From assembly GCA_030535455.1 (NCBI GenBank), contig JAUNJY010000001.1, forward strand, positions 147,431 to 211,430: DNA of 64,000 nucleotides, in the 5' to 3' direction. Below are positions 44,405-54,506 of the stretch, in pieces. Under the pieces are notes generated by a model. The model was not told where the DNA came from and searched no databases. It saw only the letters and a list, made by a program, of their open reading frames with translations. The stretch's first letter is position 1, and every line of letters starts with the position of its first letter. The position numbers were made by a program, and so were the translations under genes. This DNA is from a bacterium (GTDB lineage Bacteria > Bacillota > Clostridia > Lachnospirales > Lachnospiraceae).

Positions 44405-45442
44405 GTGAAAAAAGTTACAATTCAAGATGTAGCGAAAGAGTTGAATTTATCTAGAAATACAGTTGCTAAAGCACTTAATAATAGTCCATCGGTCGCATAT
44501 GAGACTCGCTATGTGGTAATTAAGAAAGCATACGAGATGGGATATTCTAAACTGTTGCCAGTAATTCTAAAGGAATTTAAGATTAGCGATCGCTTGAATG
44601 ATACAAAGACAATAGTAGTTTTGGCAAGGCGTGAGCTATCTACGTTTTGGAATCGCATCATTATGGGGATAAGTGATGAACTAAATAAGAAGAACTGTTC
44701 CTTGCGCTTTAATTTTATATGTTTAGAAGAGGAAGAAGAATTGAAACTGCCATCAGATTTTGATAATAGATGTGATGGGGTCATTGTGTTGACAGTATTT
44801 AAACAGAATTACATAGATAAGATTGTAGCACAGGGAGTTCCAATTGTCTTTCTAGATGGACCTGTGAATACTATACAGACTCAAAAAGATGGAGACATCG
44901 TATTATTTGAGGGAATTAACAGTATTGCTCAGATTACAAGCCATATGATTAAAGAGGGAGCAAGAAGAATTGGATTTATAGGAGATATTACATATTGCAG
45001 AACTATCTATGAACGATATAAAGGATACAGCCTTGCAATGTCAGAAGCAGGATTGCCTATAGACAAGGAGATCTGTATGACAGGACAAACAGACAGACAT
45101 TATTACATATATGAAGAAATAGAAGCAGCATTGGATGCGTTACCATATATGCCAGATGGGATAGTCTGTGCCAATGATGATATCGCAAAGGATGTAATTG
45201 CATATTTAAGAGATCGTGGGATTTTAATTCCTAAAGAGGTGATGGTTTCAGGATTTGATAATAAGGATGAGACTGCATTCTTAACACCGTCTCTGACAAC
45301 TGCTTATGTGAGTAATCAGAGGATGGGAAGAAGGCTGGTGCAACAGTTAATGTGGAGAATTGAAAATCCAGAGATGCCGTATGAAACAATAACTGTTAAT
45401 ACAGAGGTGATTTTTCGCGAATCTACGATACGAAATAAATAG
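44405..45442 (+). CDS. LacI/GalR-family transcriptional regulator
   Basis: 345 residues from GTG 44405, preceded by AAAGGGGAG; an ATG at 44369 lies before that site. N-terminal helix-turn-helix VTIQDVAKELNLSRNTVAKA, then an effector-binding domain (about 65-340; RCDGVIVLTVF, GARRIGFIGD, DGIVCANDDIAKD, VMVSGFDN). HTH-region codons and sequence differ from the first LacI gene, so they are not a recent duplicate. No neighbouring sugar operon identifies the ligand. Confidence 0.9.
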   Translation: MKKVTIQDVAKELNLSRNTVAKALNNSPSVAYETRYVVIKKAYEMGYSKLLPVILKEFKISDRLNDTKTIVVLARRELSTFWNRIIMGISDELNKKNCSLRFNFICLEEEEELKLPSDFDNRCDGVIVLTVFKQNYIDKIVAQGVPIVFLDGPVNTIQTQKDGDIVLFEGINSIAQITSHMIKEGARRIGFIGDITYCRTIYERYKGYSLAMSEAGLPIDKEICMTGQTDRHYYIYEEIEAALDALPYMPDGIVCANDDIAKDVIAYLRDRGILIPKEVMVSGFDNKDETAFLTPSLTTAYVSNQRMGRRLVQQLMWRIENPEMPYETITVNTEVIFRESTIRNK

Positions 45443-45487
45443 GGGTATACATACATTGAAAATTGCAAATCATAACAGGTGTAATAC

Positions 45488-45515
45488 TTGACATATTCTA
45501 AAGTCACTATATAAT
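45488..45515 (+). promoter_or_regulatory. Promoter for the methyltransferase gene
   Basis: -35 TTGACA (45488-45493), 16-base spacer, -10 TATAAT (45510-45515). Confidence 0.8.
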
Positions 45516-45590
45516 GAGACTATTGATATATTTTCGAAAAAGATGTTGCTTATGCGACAGTATTAATTACGTAGAAAGAGAGAAGTTAGT

Positions 45591-46451
45591 ATGTGGATAG
45601 CAGACGGTTGGAAAGACTATGAAGTAATAGATTGCTCAACAGGCGAAAAATTAGAACGATGGGGGAATTATCTCCTTGTTCGTCCAGACCCACAGGTTAT
45701 TTGGGATACACCAAAGACAGAAAAGGGATGGAGAAGAAAGAACGGACATTACCATAGAAGCAGCAAAGGCGGCGGAGAATGGGAATTCTTTGATTTACCA
45801 AAGTCATGGACAATCAATTATAAAGATCTGACATTTAACCTTCAACCATTTAGTTTCAAACACACAGGATTATTCCCTGAACAAGCAACAAACTGGGATT
45901 GGTTTGGCAATAAGATCAGAAAGGCAAACCGTCCAATCAAAGTATTAAACCTATTTGCTTATACAGGTGGGGCAACATTAGCTGCAGCAGCTGCGGGAGC
46001 TAACGTTACGCATGTTGATGCATCAAAAGGTATGGTTACATGGGCAAAGGAAAATGCACATTCTTCAGGTCTAGAAGATGCACCAATTCGTTGGATCGTT
46101 GATGATTGTGTGAAATTCGTACAAAGAGAAATCCGAAGAGGAAATAAGTACGATGGTATCATTATGGATCCTCCTTCCTACGGAAGAGGACCAAAGGGCG
46201 AAATCTGGAAGATTGAAGAGAACATCTATGAGTTCGTAAAACTTTGTGCAGAGTTATTATCTGATGAACCATTATTCTATTTAATCAACTCTTACACAAC
46301 AGGCTTACAGCCAGCTGTTTTATCTTATATGCTTAATACTGCAGTGGTAAAAGACCACGGCGGCAGTGTTACTGCAGAAGAGATTGGATTAAGAGTTTCT
46401 AGCAATGGTTTAGTACTTCCATGTGGAGCATCTGGACGTTGGGAACGATAG
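45591..46451 (+). CDS. Class I SAM-dependent methyltransferase (rRNA Rlm-like)
   Basis: 286 residues. AdoMet-binding motif I reads LNLFAYTGGATLAAAAAGA (about 122-140), with THVDASKGMVTWAKEN next. The catalytic-type DPPSYGRGPKGE (about 195-206) is the signature of the RlmI/RlmK-like group acting on nucleic acid bases. The N-terminal 90 residues (PQVIWDTP, FKHTGLFPEQATNWDW) are a small beta domain. Target is probably rRNA, by family; the exact base is unknown. Single gene with terminator. Confidence 0.88.
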   Translation: MWIADGWKDYEVIDCSTGEKLERWGNYLLVRPDPQVIWDTPKTEKGWRRKNGHYHRSSKGGGEWEFFDLPKSWTINYKDLTFNLQPFSFKHTGLFPEQATNWDWFGNKIRKANRPIKVLNLFAYTGGATLAAAAAGANVTHVDASKGMVTWAKENAHSSGLEDAPIRWIVDDCVKFVQREIRRGNKYDGIIMDPPSYGRGPKGEIWKIEENIYEFVKLCAELLSDEPLFYLINSYTTGLQPAVLSYMLNTAVVKDHGGSVTAEEIGLRVSSNGLVLPCGASGRWER

Positions 46452-46496
46452 AAAAACGATTGTGTTTCTTCTATATATAATAGGGTGAAATAATAT

Positions 46497-46541
46497 AAGA
46501 CTATTAAGTTTGTAATTGCTTATGAACTTAATAGTCTTTTC
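46497..46541 (+). terminator. Terminator after the methyltransferase gene
   Basis: Stem AAGACTATTAAGTT / AACTTAATAGTCTT with a T4 run. The next 240 bases (46542-46780) are A/T-rich with no gene. Confidence 0.85.
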
Positions 46542-46780
46542 CTATATATAGGCATATGATTAGAAACTGGCTTTATAATAGCAGCAAAAATAATTAATAT
46601 CAAAAAAATGTATAATCTATACATATTTAGATTAAACTATACAAAGTTCCATAAATGTGCTAATGCTTTTGTCTCTTCTATCTGTTATGATATATTTAAT
46701 GCAAAGGGATAGAAGAAATTACTCTTGCGAATTATATAGAAATACTTAAAAAATGAGAAAAAATGCATGAAAAAAAGTAC

Positions 46781-46809
46781 TTGCATTTAAAAATGTATTG
46801 ATGTATAAT
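46781..46809 (+). promoter_or_regulatory. Promoter for the S10-spc operon
   Basis: -35 TTGCAT (46781-46786), 17-base spacer, -10 TATAAT (46804-46809). The same TTGCAT -35 recurs at the rpmJ promoter. Confidence 0.85.
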
Positions 46810-46820
46810 TACAACTGTTG

Positions 46821-46950
46821 TGACATTGATAGCGTAGAAGCGTGAGGTTGCCACTTAGAGTGGGTTTTCCGTGGAGCGAATGTCAAGTTAGTAAACTGGC
46901 GACAAGTCACTGTACAAATAATTTAAGATTCTGCATATCTATGTGTAGAG
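46821..46950 (+). ncRNA. Candidate structured leader of rpsJ
   Basis: Starts at about the fifth transcribed base. Closing helix TGACATT / AATGTCA (46821-46827, 46879-46885) encloses CCAC/GTGG (46851-46863) and further GC-rich pairing. A later stem TCTGCATA / TGTGTAGA (46931-46950, two G-U pairs) precedes a T5 stretch at 46963-46967. Leaders ahead of rpsJ in Clostridia have been proposed as ribosomal-protein sensors; I cannot confirm membership without a covariance search. Confidence 0.55.
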
Positions 46951-47058
46951 CTCGTGTGAGGTCTTTTTCATTTTAAAGTACCTATGATACACACGGTTGA
47001 GTGTACAGTCACCGCTTGTCGTACTGCAATTAAGTGCGAAAAGGAGGCGACTTTTTTT

Positions 47059-47370
47059 ATGGCAAGTCAAGTAATGAGAATTACACTTAAAGCTTATGAT
47101 CACCAATTAATCGATCAATCAGCTGGAAAAATCATTGAAACAGTTAAGAAAACAGGTTCTAAGGTGAGCGGTCCTGTACCACTACCTACTAAGAAAGAAG
47201 TTGTAACAATCTTAAGAGCTGTTCATAAGTACAAAGATTCCAGAGAACAATTCGAACAAAGAACTCATAAGAGATTAATTGATATCATCATGCCAACACA
47301 AAAAACAGTTGATGCATTATCTAGATTAGAAATGCCTGCTGGTGTTTACATCGATATCAAAATGAAATAA
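47059..47370 (+). CDS. rpsJ: 30S ribosomal protein S10
   Basis: 103 residues from ATG 47059 with AAGGAGGCGA upstream; an ATG at 46984 would place this site inside the gene. [17 protein letters not shown] and the C-terminal GVYIDIKMK are conserved. S10 also binds NusB (NusE role) and the NusG KOW domain. It heads the S10-spc cluster, which in this genome is separated from tuf by about 11.8 kb. Confidence 0.97.
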   Translation: MASQVMRITLKAYDHQLIDQSAGKIIETVKKTGSKVSGPVPLPTKKEVVTILRAVHKYKDSREQFEQRTHKRLIDIIMPTQKTVDALSRLEMPAGVYIDIKMK

Positions 47371-47419
47371 GCATTAAGAAAACAAACAAGTAGTAATCCT
47401 TTAGGGTTTATATATAGAA

Positions 47420-47500
47420 GTTGACCAGATGGTGGTCATGCACTTTTATTTAAGCCATCTAGGATGATCACACCGCTGTTAGCGGGAACGCTGATAAGTG
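47420..47500 (+). promoter_or_regulatory. Structured gap between rpsJ and rplC
   Basis: 165 bases lie between the genes. AGATGG / CCATCT (about 47427 and 47455) and the perfect CCGCT/AGCGG stem (about 47472-47484) are the main pairings. Unusually long and structured for this operon, and a possible internal leader. No known family is recognised. Confidence 0.35.
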
Positions 47501-47535
47501 CGATCCGCTGTAGATTTTATAGGAGGTGCAAAAGC

Positions 47536-48168
47536 ATGAAAAAAGCTATTTTAGCTACTAAAGTCGGAATGACTCAAATCTTCAATGAAGACGGAGTTTT
47601 AACTCCAGTAACTGTATTACAAGCATCACCAAGTGTTGTAACTCAAGTTAAAACAATTGAAAACGATGGCTATGAAGCAGTTCAAGTTGGTTACGGGGAC
47701 ATCAGAGAAGTTCTTGTAAACAAACCAAGAAAAGGACACTTTGCAAAAGCAGGTGTGTCTAATAAGAGATATCTTAAAGAATTCAAGTTTGAAAACGCTA
47801 GTGAATACACAGTAGGACAAGAAATCAAAGTTGACATCTTCGAAGCAGGTGACAAAATTGATGCTACTGCGAAATCAAAAGGTAAAGGTTTCCAAGGTGC
47901 GATTAAGAGACATAATCAATCTAGAGGACCTATGACTCATGGTTCTAAATTCCACAGACATGCAGGTTCTAACGGTTCCGCAACTGATCCAGGTAAAGTA
48001 TTCAAAGGTAAGAAAATGCCAGGTCAAATGGGTGCTGTAAAAGTAACTATTCAAAATCTTGAAATTGTTCGTGTAGACTTAGAAAACAACTTAATCTTAG
48101 TTAAAGGTGCTGTACCAGGACCTAAGAAATCTGTTGTTGTATTAAAAGAGTCAGTTAAAGCAAACTAG
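47536..48168 (+). CDS. rplC: 50S ribosomal protein L3
   Basis: 210 residues from ATG 47536, with TAGGAGGTGC directly upstream. The extended loop [19 protein letters not shown] reaches the peptidyl-transferase centre. It begins with [16 protein letters not shown], typical of the family. Followed after 26 bases by rplD. Confidence 0.97.
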   Translation: MKKAILATKVGMTQIFNEDGVLTPVTVLQASPSVVTQVKTIENDGYEAVQVGYGDIREVLVNKPRKGHFAKAGVSNKRYLKEFKFENASEYTVGQEIKVDIFEAGDKIDATAKSKGKGFQGAIKRHNQSRGPMTHGSKFHRHAGSNGSATDPGKVFKGKKMPGQMGAVKVTIQNLEIVRVDLENNLILVKGAVPGPKKSVVVLKESVKAN

Positions 48169-48194
48169 AGCTTTAAGAAAGGAGGAATTCACAG

Positions 48195-48815
48195 ATGGCA
48201 AACGTATCTGTTTACAATATGGAAGGTAAAGAAGTTGGAAGTATCGAACTTAACGACTCAATCTTTGCTGTAGAAGTAAATGAACATTTAGTTCACATGG
48301 CAGTTGTAGCTCAACTTGCTAACAAACGTCAAGGAACACAAAGCGCTAAGACACGTTCTGAAGTTTCTGGTGGCGGAAGAAAGCCTTGGAGACAAAAAGG
48401 AACTGGTCATGCTAGACAAGGTTCTACAAGATCTCCACAATGGACTGGCGGTGGTGTAGTATTCGCTCCAAAGCCAAGAGATTATTCTTTCAAAATGAAT
48501 AGAAAAGAAAAAGCACTTGCAATCAAGTCTGCTTTAACTTCTAGAGTTGTAGAAAAGAAAATCTTCGTTCTTGATGAATTAAACTTTGATGAAATCAAAA
48601 CTAAGAAAATGGTAAGCGTTCTTAACGGATTAAACGTTAACAAAGCATTAGTTGTTTTAGGAGACAAGAACGAAAACGTTCAAGCATCCGCTAAAAACAT
48701 CCCTGCTGTAAGAACTGCTTTATCTAGCACAATCAGCGTATATGACTTATTAAAATATGATAACTTAGTTATCACTAAAGACGCTATTGCAAAAATCGAG
48801 GAGGTGTACGCATAA
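48195..48815 (+). CDS. rplD: 50S ribosomal protein L4
   Basis: 206 residues. The tunnel-wall loop [20 protein letters not shown] (about 53-72) is where macrolide-resistance changes occur; it is unaltered. Its stop shares one base with the rplW start. In E. coli L4 also represses this operon; that is not established for Clostridia. Confidence 0.97.
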   Translation: MANVSVYNMEGKEVGSIELNDSIFAVEVNEHLVHMAVVAQLANKRQGTQSAKTRSEVSGGGRKPWRQKGTGHARQGSTRSPQWTGGGVVFAPKPRDYSFKMNRKEKALAIKSALTSRVVEKKIFVLDELNFDEIKTKKMVSVLNGLNVNKALVVLGDKNENVQASAKNIPAVRTALSSTISVYDLLKYDNLVITKDAIAKIEEVYA

Positions 48816-49114
48816 TGGCTAACATTAAATACTATGATGTAATCTTAAAACCAATCGTTACTGAAAAAAGTATGGCTGCTATGGCAGAAAAAAAGTACAC
48901 TTTTTCCGTTCATACAGAAGCTACTAAAGCTCAAATCAAAGAAGCTGTAGAAAAAATGTTCGAAGGCACTAAAGTTGCTAGAGTTAACACTATGAACTTA
49001 GATGGTAAATCTAAACGTCGTGGTGCTACAGTAGGTAAAACTGCTAAAACTAAAAAAGCAATCGTTACATTAACAGCTGATAGTTCTGATATCGAAATCT
49101 TCGAAGGACTATAA
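48815..49114 (+). CDS. rplW: 50S ribosomal protein L23
   Basis: 99 residues, starting on the last base of the rplD stop. It surrounds the tunnel exit and docks SRP and trigger factor. PIVTEKSM near the N-terminus and [15 protein letters not shown] are conserved. Its ribosome site, GAGGAGG, lies within the end of rplD. Confidence 0.96.
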   Translation: MANIKYYDVILKPIVTEKSMAAMAEKKYTFSVHTEATKAQIKEAVEKMFEGTKVARVNTMNLDGKSKRRGATVGKTAKTKKAIVTLTADSSDIEIFEGL

Positions 49115-49199
49115 GAGCCAGTAACTAAAAAACTTTATGGTTGTTTATAACCGATAAGAATAAATTTTATATGTCGTAAGACATGAAAGGAGTTTGAAA

Positions 49200-50048
49200 A
49201 TGGGAATTAAAAAGTTTAACCCATATACACCTTCCAGAAGACATATGACAAGCTCTGATTTCGCAGAAATCACTACAAGCACACCAGAAAAAAGTCTTGT
49301 AGTTTCCTTTGGTGGAAAAACAGCTGGTCGTAATAATCAAGGTAAAATCACAGTTAGACATCACGGTGGTGGTGCTAAAAGAAAATATAGAATCATCGAC
49401 TTCAAGAGAAATAAGAAAGATGGTATTCCAGCAGTTGTTAAAACTATCGAATACGATCCAAACAGAACAGCTAACATCGCTTTAATCTGCTACGCAGATG
49501 GTGAAAAAGCTTACATCTTAGCTCCTCTTGGTTTAAAAGTTGGTCAAACAGTAATGAATGGTGAAACTGCTGAAGTTGAAGTAGGTAACTGCTTACCATT
49601 AGCAAACATCCCAGTTGGTACACAAGTACACAACATCGAATTATACCCTGGTAAAGGTGGACAGTTAGTTCGTTCCGCTGGTAACAGTGCTCAGTTAATG
49701 GCAAAAGAAGGTAAATTCGCAACATTACGTTTACCATCAGGTGAAATGAGAATGGTTCCAATCATCTGCCGTGCAACAATCGGTTCTGTTGGTAACCCAG
49801 ATCACGGCTTAATCAACATCGGTAAAGCTGGTCGTAAACGTCATATGGGTATCCGCCCAACTGTTCGTGGTTCTGTTATGAACCCTAATGACCATCCACA
49901 CGGTGGTGGTGAAGGTAAGACTGGTATCGGTCGTTCAGGCCCATGTACTCCTTGGGGTAAACCAGCACTTGGCTTAAAGACAAGAAAGAAAAACAAAAAG
50001 TCTAATAAGTTAATCGTTCGTAGAAGAGACGGTAAAGCTATTAAATAA
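49200..50048 (+). CDS. rplB: 50S ribosomal protein L2
   Basis: 282 residues from ATG 49200 (AAAGGAG upstream); a TTG six bases earlier is too close to that site. The C-terminal segment [15 protein letters not shown] holds the conserved His near the peptidyl-transferase centre. [17 protein letters not shown] is also typical. rpsS follows in 14 bases. Confidence 0.97.
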   Translation: MGIKKFNPYTPSRRHMTSSDFAEITTSTPEKSLVVSFGGKTAGRNNQGKITVRHHGGGAKRKYRIIDFKRNKKDGIPAVVKTIEYDPNRTANIALICYADGEKAYILAPLGLKVGQTVMNGETAEVEVGNCLPLANIPVGTQVHNIELYPGKGGQLVRSAGNSAQLMAKEGKFATLRLPSGEMRMVPIICRATIGSVGNPDHGLINIGKAGRKRHMGIRPTVRGSVMNPNDHPHGGGEGKTGIGRSGPCTPWGKPALGLKTRKKNKKSNKLIVRRRDGKAIK

Positions 50049-50062
50049 GGAGGGTTAAACCT

Positions 50063-50341
50063 ATGGCACGTTCATTGAAAAAAGGACCATTTGCTGACGC
50101 AAGCTTACTTAAAAAAGTAGACGCTCAAAACGCAGCAGGTGACAAAACTGTGATCAAAACTTGGTCACGTCGTTCTACTATTTTCCCTTCATTCGTTGGA
50201 CACACAATCGCTGTTCATGATGGAAGAAAACATGTACCTGTATATGTAACTGAAGATATGGTTGGCCACAAACTTGGCGAATTCGTAGCTACAAGAACTT
50301 ACAGAGGACATGGTAAGGACGAAAAGAAATCTAGAAGATAA
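50063..50341 (+). CDS. rpsS: 30S ribosomal protein S19
   Basis: 92 residues of the 30S head, contacting the A-site finger. [18 protein letters not shown] and [19 protein letters not shown]-type sequence (here [12 protein letters not shown]) are standard. AAGGAGGG precedes the ATG. Confidence 0.97.
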   Translation: MARSLKKGPFADASLLKKVDAQNAAGDKTVIKTWSRRSTIFPSFVGHTIAVHDGRKHVPVYVTEDMVGHKLGEFVATRTYRGHGKDEKKSRR

Positions 50342-50406
50342 TTATTATTACTAGAATATAGATCGTAATTTAAATAAACAAGGTATTTCGAAAGGAGGTT
50401 GCATCC

Positions 50407-50796
50407 ATGGCTAAAGGACATAGATCCCAGATAAAAAGAGAAAGAAACGAAAATCAAAGAGAAACTAGACCAACTGCTAAGTTATCTTACGCAAGAGTTT
50501 CAGTTCAAAAAGCTTGTTTCGTTTTAGATGCAATTCGTGGCAAGGATGTACAATCAGCACTTGGTATTTTAGCATATAATCCAAGATATGCTTCAAGTCT
50601 TATTGAAAAAGTATTAAAATCAGCAATCGCTAACGCTGAAAATAATAACGGAATGAATCCTGAAAATCTTTATGTTGCAGCTTGTTATGCTAACAAAGGA
50701 CCAACAATGAAGAGAATTAAACCAAGAGCACAAGGTAGAGCTTACAGAATCGAAAAGAGAATGAGTCATATCACAATCGTGCTTGATGAAAGATAA
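50407..50796 (+). CDS. rplV: 50S ribosomal protein L22
   Basis: 129 residues. The beta-hairpin that lines the exit tunnel includes [18 protein letters not shown] and shows no insertion of the sort linked to macrolide resistance. AAAGGAGG precedes the ATG. The gene is followed by rpsC after 11 bases. Confidence 0.97.
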   Translation: MAKGHRSQIKRERNENQRETRPTAKLSYARVSVQKACFVLDAIRGKDVQSALGILAYNPRYASSLIEKVLKSAIANAENNNGMNPENLYVAACYANKGPTMKRIKPRAQGRAYRIEKRMSHITIVLDER

Positions 50797-50807
50797 GGAG
50801 GGCAAAC

Positions 50808-51467
50808 ATGGGACAAAAAGTTAATCCTCATGGTTTGAGAGTCGGAGTTATTAAAGACTGGGACTCAAGATGGTATGCGGAAGCTGATTTTGCTGATAAC
50901 TTAGTTGAAGATCACAAAATTAGAACTTTCCTAAAAGATAGACTTTACAGCGCTCAAGTTTCAAAAATTGAAATCGAGAGAGCTTCTGATAGAATTAAAG
51001 TAATCATCTATACTGGTAAACCTGGTGTTGTAATCGGTAAAGGTGGTTCTGAAATTGAAAAATTAAAAGCAGAATTAGTTAAATTCATTTCTGGTAAAAA
51101 ATTAATGGTAGACATTAAAGAAGTTAAAAGACCAGATACTAATGCTCAATTAGTTGCTGAAAACATTGCTGCACAACTTGAAAATCGTGTTTCTTTCAGA
51201 AGAGCGATGAAATCTTGTATGCAAAGAACAATGAAATCTGGAGCTAAAGGTATTAAAACTGCTGTTTCCGGTCGTTTAGGCGGAGCAGATATGGCTCGTA
51301 CAGAGTTCTATAGCGAAGGTACAATTCCACTACAAACATTACGTGCTGATATCGACTACGGTTTTGCTGAAGCTGATACAACTTACGGTAAAATGGGTAT
51401 CAAAGTGTGGATTTACCACGGAGAAGTTCTTCCAACTAAAGCTAATAAGGAAGGGAGCGCAAAATAA
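50808..51467 (+). CDS. rpsC: 30S ribosomal protein S3
   Basis: 219 residues at the mRNA entry. It contains a KH domain with the [14 protein letters not shown] loop and a C-terminal domain with [12 protein letters not shown] and [12 protein letters not shown]. Stop and rplP start share a base (TAATG). Confidence 0.97.
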   Translation: MGQKVNPHGLRVGVIKDWDSRWYAEADFADNLVEDHKIRTFLKDRLYSAQVSKIEIERASDRIKVIIYTGKPGVVIGKGGSEIEKLKAELVKFISGKKLMVDIKEVKRPDTNAQLVAENIAAQLENRVSFRRAMKSCMQRTMKSGAKGIKTAVSGRLGGADMARTEFYSEGTIPLQTLRADIDYGFAEADTTYGKMGIKVWIYHGEVLPTKANKEGSAK

Positions 51468-51904
51468 TGTTAATGCCAAAAAGAGTTAAACGTCGTAAAC
51501 AATTCCGTGGCTCCATGGCCGGAAAAGCTTTACGCGGTAATAAAATTACAAACGGTGAATTTGGTATCGTGGCTTTAGAGCCAGCGTGGATCAGATCAAA
51601 CCAAATCGAAGCAGCTCGTATTGCTATGACTCGTTATATCAAACGTGGTGGTAAAGTTTGGATCAAAATCTTCCCAGATAAACCAGTAACTGCAAAACCA
51701 GCAGAAACTCGTATGGGTTCCGGTAAAGGTTCTTTAGAATACTGGGTAGCTGTAGTAAAACCAGGTCGTGTTATGTTTGAAATCTCAGGCGTTGCTGAAG
51801 AAACTGCTAGAGAAGCATTACGTCTTGCTACTCACAAATTACCAGTAAAATGTAAAGTAGTTTCTCGCGCAGATTTAGAAGGCGGTGACAACAGTGAAAA
51901 TTAG
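51467..51904 (+). CDS. rplP: 50S ribosomal protein L16
   Basis: 145 residues beginning [15 protein letters not shown]; the ATG at 51473 is an alternative. It contacts the A-site tRNA and helps organise 23S rRNA. Conserved [19 protein letters not shown] is present. Overlaps the rpmC start by 11 bases. Confidence 0.97.
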   Translation: MLMPKRVKRRKQFRGSMAGKALRGNKITNGEFGIVALEPAWIRSNQIEAARIAMTRYIKRGGKVWIKIFPDKPVTAKPAETRMGSGKGSLEYWVAVVKPGRVMFEISGVAEETAREALRLATHKLPVKCKVVSRADLEGGDNSEN

Positions 51905-52097
51905 AGAATATGTTAAAGATTTAAATACTAAATCAATCGATGAATTAAACGTAGAATTAGTAGCTGCTAAAAAGGAACTTTTTAATTTAAGATTCCAAAA
52001 CGCAACAAACCAATTAGATAATACAAGCAGAATCAAAGAAGTTAGAAAAAACATTGCTAGAATTCAAACTGTAATTTCAGCAAAAGCTAACGCGTAA
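51894..52097 (+). CDS. rpmC: 50S ribosomal protein L29
   Basis: 67 residues from GTG 51894 ([10 protein letters not shown]), inside the end of rplP; GGCGGTG supplies the ribosome site. A GTG at 51885 is the alternative. Helical hairpin at the tunnel exit with [18 protein letters not shown]. Confidence 0.95.
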   Translation: MKIREYVKDLNTKSIDELNVELVAAKKELFNLRFQNATNQLDNTSRIKEVRKNIARIQTVISAKANA

Positions 52098-52122
52098 ATT
52101 ATCCTAGAAAGGAGGAATTGTT

Positions 52123-52377
52123 GTGGAAAGAAATTTAAGAAAGACTCGTATCGGTAAAGTTGTAAGTGATAAGATGGACAAAACAATTACAGTTGCTGTA
52201 GTTGATAACGTAAAACATCCTCTTTACAACAAAATCGTTAAAAGAACTTACAAATTAAAAGCTCATGACGAAAACAACGATTGTAAAATCGGTGATAGAG
52301 TAAAAGTAATGGAAACAAGACCTTTATCTAAGGATAAGAGATGGAGACTTGTAGAAGTTATCGAACGTGCAAAATAG
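52123..52377 (+). CDS. rpsQ: 30S ribosomal protein S17
   Basis: 84 residues from GTG 52123 after AAAGGAGGAATT. OB-fold protein that binds 16S helix 11 and stabilises the 30S body. [18 protein letters not shown] is conserved. The 94-base gap to rplN is longer than usual in this operon and contains a GAAGAG...CTCTTTC pairing. Confidence 0.96.
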   Translation: MERNLRKTRIGKVVSDKMDKTITVAVVDNVKHPLYNKIVKRTYKLKAHDENNDCKIGDRVKVMETRPLSKDKRWRLVEVIERAK

Positions 52378-52471
52378 AATTATATATGCAGGATAGTGAA
52401 GAGGGAAATATGGAACATCTGATGCGACATAGCTCATCTCTTTCACGAGTAATGCTGAAAGGAGTAGTATT

Positions 52472-52840
52472 ATGATCCAACAAGAATCAAGACTTAAAGT
52501 TGCCGATAATACTGGAGCTAAAGAATTACTTTGTATCAGAGTATTAGGCGGATCAACAAGAAGATACGCAAATATCGGTGATGTTTTCGTTGCTACAGTT
52601 AAAGATGCAACACCAGGCGGAGTTGTTAAAAAAGGTGATGTAGTTAAAGCTGTATTAGTTCGTTCTGTTAAAGGAGCTCGTCGTAAAGACGGTTCTTATA
52701 TCAAGTTCGATGAAAATGCTGCTGTTATCATTAAAGATGACAAAAATCCAAAAGGAACTCGTATCTTTGGACCAGTAGCTAGAGAATTAAGAGAGAAACA
52801 ATTTATGAAAATCGTTTCCCTAGCACCAGAAGTGTTATAA
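52472..52840 (+). CDS. rplN: 50S ribosomal protein L14
   Basis: 122 residues, the most conserved length in the family. It sits at the subunit interface near L19 and the GTPase factors. Conserved [19 protein letters not shown] and [13 protein letters not shown] are present. GAAAGGAG precedes the ATG. Confidence 0.97.
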   Translation: MIQQESRLKVADNTGAKELLCIRVLGGSTRRYANIGDVFVATVKDATPGGVVKKGDVVKAVLVRSVKGARRKDGSYIKFDENAAVIIKDDKNPKGTRIFGPVARELREKQFMKIVSLAPEVL

Positions 52841-52854
52841 GGAGGTGTCAACAA

Positions 52855-53160
52855 GTGGCAACTAGTAAAATTAAAAAAGGTGATACTGTTAAAGTAATCA
52901 CTGGTAAAGATAAAAACAAAGAAGGCAAAGTTCTTTCTGTAAAAAATGGTAAAGTACTAGTAGAAGGCGTTAACACTGTAACAAAACACAGCAAACCAAG
53001 TCAAAGCAATCCTCAAGGTGGAATCATTCACCAAGAAGCTGCTATCGACGTATCTAACGTAATGTTAGTAGTTGACGGAAAAGCTACAAGAGTAGGCTTT
53101 GAAGTTAAAGACGGTAAAAAAGTTCGTGTTGCAAAAGCTACTGGAAAAGCTATTGATTAA
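52855..53160 (+). CDS. rplX: 50S ribosomal protein L24
   Basis: 101 residues from GTG 52855 with AAGGAGGTGT upstream. The KOW motif [20 protein letters not shown] (residues 7-26) starts the protein; it is one of the two assembly-initiator L proteins. Confidence 0.96.
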   Translation: MATSKIKKGDTVKVITGKDKNKEGKVLSVKNGKVLVEGVNTVTKHSKPSQSNPQGGIIHQEAAIDVSNVMLVVDGKATRVGFEVKDGKKVRVAKATGKAID

Positions 53161-53182
53161 TTAAAGAAAGGAGGACCTATCG

Positions 53183-53722
53183 TTGGCTAGATTAAAAGAA
53201 ACTTATAAAAATGAAATTATGGACGGAATGACTAAAAAGTTCGGTTACAAGAACGTTATGGAAATTCCTAAATTAGATAAAATCGTAATTAACATGGGTG
53301 TTGGCGAAGCAAAAGATAACGCTAAAGCTTTAGAAACAGCAATCAAAGATCTTGAAATCATCGCTGGTCAAAAAGTTGTTTCTACTAAAGCTAAGAAATC
53401 TATCGCTAACTTCAAATTAAGAGAAGGTATGCCTATCGGATGTAAAGTTACTTTAAGAGGCGAAAAAATGTATGAATTTGCTGATCGTCTTATCAACTTA
53501 GCTTTACCTCGTGTACGTGACTTTAGAGGTGTTAACCCTAACGCATTTGATGGTAGAGGAAACTACGCTTTAGGTATTAAAGAACAACTTATTTTCCCAG
53601 AAATCGAATATGATAAAGTTGATAAAGTTAGAGGTATGGACATTATTTTCGTTACAACTGCGAAAACTGATGAAGAAGCTCGTGAATTATTAACGCAATT
53701 CGGTATGCCATTCAAAAAATAG
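53183..53722 (+). CDS. rplE: 50S ribosomal protein L5
   Basis: 179 residues from TTG 53183 after AAAGGAGG. Binds 5S rRNA in the central protuberance. [16 protein letters not shown] and [16 protein letters not shown] are conserved. A second TTG-start gene in a heavily expressed context, besides fusA. Confidence 0.96.
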   Translation: MARLKETYKNEIMDGMTKKFGYKNVMEIPKLDKIVINMGVGEAKDNAKALETAIKDLEIIAGQKVVSTKAKKSIANFKLREGMPIGCKVTLRGEKMYEFADRLINLALPRVRDFRGVNPNAFDGRGNYALGIKEQLIFPEIEYDKVDKVRGMDIIFVTTAKTDEEARELLTQFGMPFKK

Positions 53723-53737
53723 TTAGGAGGGAATTTC

Positions 53738-53923
53738 ATGGCTAAAACGTCAATGAAAATTAAGCAACAACGTCCAGCAAAATTCTCTACTAGAGAATAC
53801 AATCGTTGTAGAATTTGTGGTCGTCCACATGCTTATTTAAGAAAATACGGAATCTGCAGAATCTGCTTCCGTGAATTAGCTTACAAAGGTCAAATTCCAG
53901 GTGTTAAAAAAGCAAGCTGGTAA
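53738..53923 (+). CDS. rpsZ: 30S ribosomal protein S14, zinc-binding short form (type Z)
   Basis: 61 residues with two Cys pairs, CRIC-GRPH and CRIC-FREL (near residues 24 and 40), forming the zinc module. The short C+ form is usual in Firmicutes. With L33 and L36 also in C+ form, the translation genes here look zinc-dependent. Confidence 0.96.
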   Translation: MAKTSMKIKQQRPAKFSTREYNRCRICGRPHAYLRKYGICRICFRELAYKGQIPGVKKASW

Positions 53924-53946
53924 GAAGAAGGAAGGAGGCAACTAAA

Positions 53947-54348
53947 ATGACAATGACTGATCCAATTGCAGATATGCTTACAAGAATTCGTAACGCTAAC
54001 ACTGCTAAACATGATACAGTAGATGTACCTGCTTCTAAAATGAAGGTTGCAATCGCTGACATTCTTGTAAAAGAAGGTTACATCAAAAAATATGATATCG
54101 AAGAAATCGGTGGATTCAAAACTATCCGTATCGCATTAAAATACGGTAAAGATAAAAATGAAAAAATTATCACTGGTCTTAAGAGAATTTCTAAACCAGG
54201 TCTTCGTGTATACGCTAACTCAGCTGATCTTCCTAAAGTATTAGGTGGTTTAGGTATCGCAATTATCTCTACAAACAAAGGTGTTATCACTGACAAAGAA
54301 GCTAGAAAAGCTAACGTTGGTGGCGAAGTATTAGCTTTCGTTTGGTAA
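53947..54348 (+). CDS. rpsH: 30S ribosomal protein S8
   Basis: 133 residues, binding 16S helix 21. [16 protein letters not shown] and the C-terminal [18 protein letters not shown] are conserved. AAGGAGGCAA precedes the ATG. In E. coli S8 regulates the spc operon through its mRNA; here its gene is followed by an unusual 158-base inverted-repeat segment. Confidence 0.97.
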   Translation: MTMTDPIADMLTRIRNANTAKHDTVDVPASKMKVAIADILVKEGYIKKYDIEEIGGFKTIRIALKYGKDKNEKIITGLKRISKPGLRVYANSADLPKVLGGLGIAIISTNKGVITDKEARKANVGGEVLAFVW

Positions 54349-54353
54349 GATAA

Positions 54354-54482
54354 AAAAGTGAAGAAAATTGGTAGCTAGATTATCTAGTTATTCAAGTAAA
54401 AAAATGTTACAATATAATAGAATCGTGTAGAAAGAGTGAGATTTCACTCGGTGAAAACATTCACTCTTTATTCTTCACTTTT
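54354..54482. repeat. MITE-like inverted-repeat element between rpsH and rplF
   Basis: 12-bp perfect terminal arms AAAAGTGAAGAA (54354-54365) and TTCTTCACTTTT (54471-54482) enclose an inner two-tier hairpin: AAAGAGTGA/TCACTCTTT (54431-54439, 54461-54469) and TTTCAC/GTGAAA (54442-54447, 54451-54456). A TATAAT at 54413-54418 with a poor -35 could be an incidental promoter. The GTGAA-rich ends resemble those of 58133-58233. It may be a small non-autonomous mobile element or a structured leader of rplF. Confidence 0.5.
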
Positions 54483-54506
54483 CGTAATAAATTAGGAGGT
54501 GCCGGC

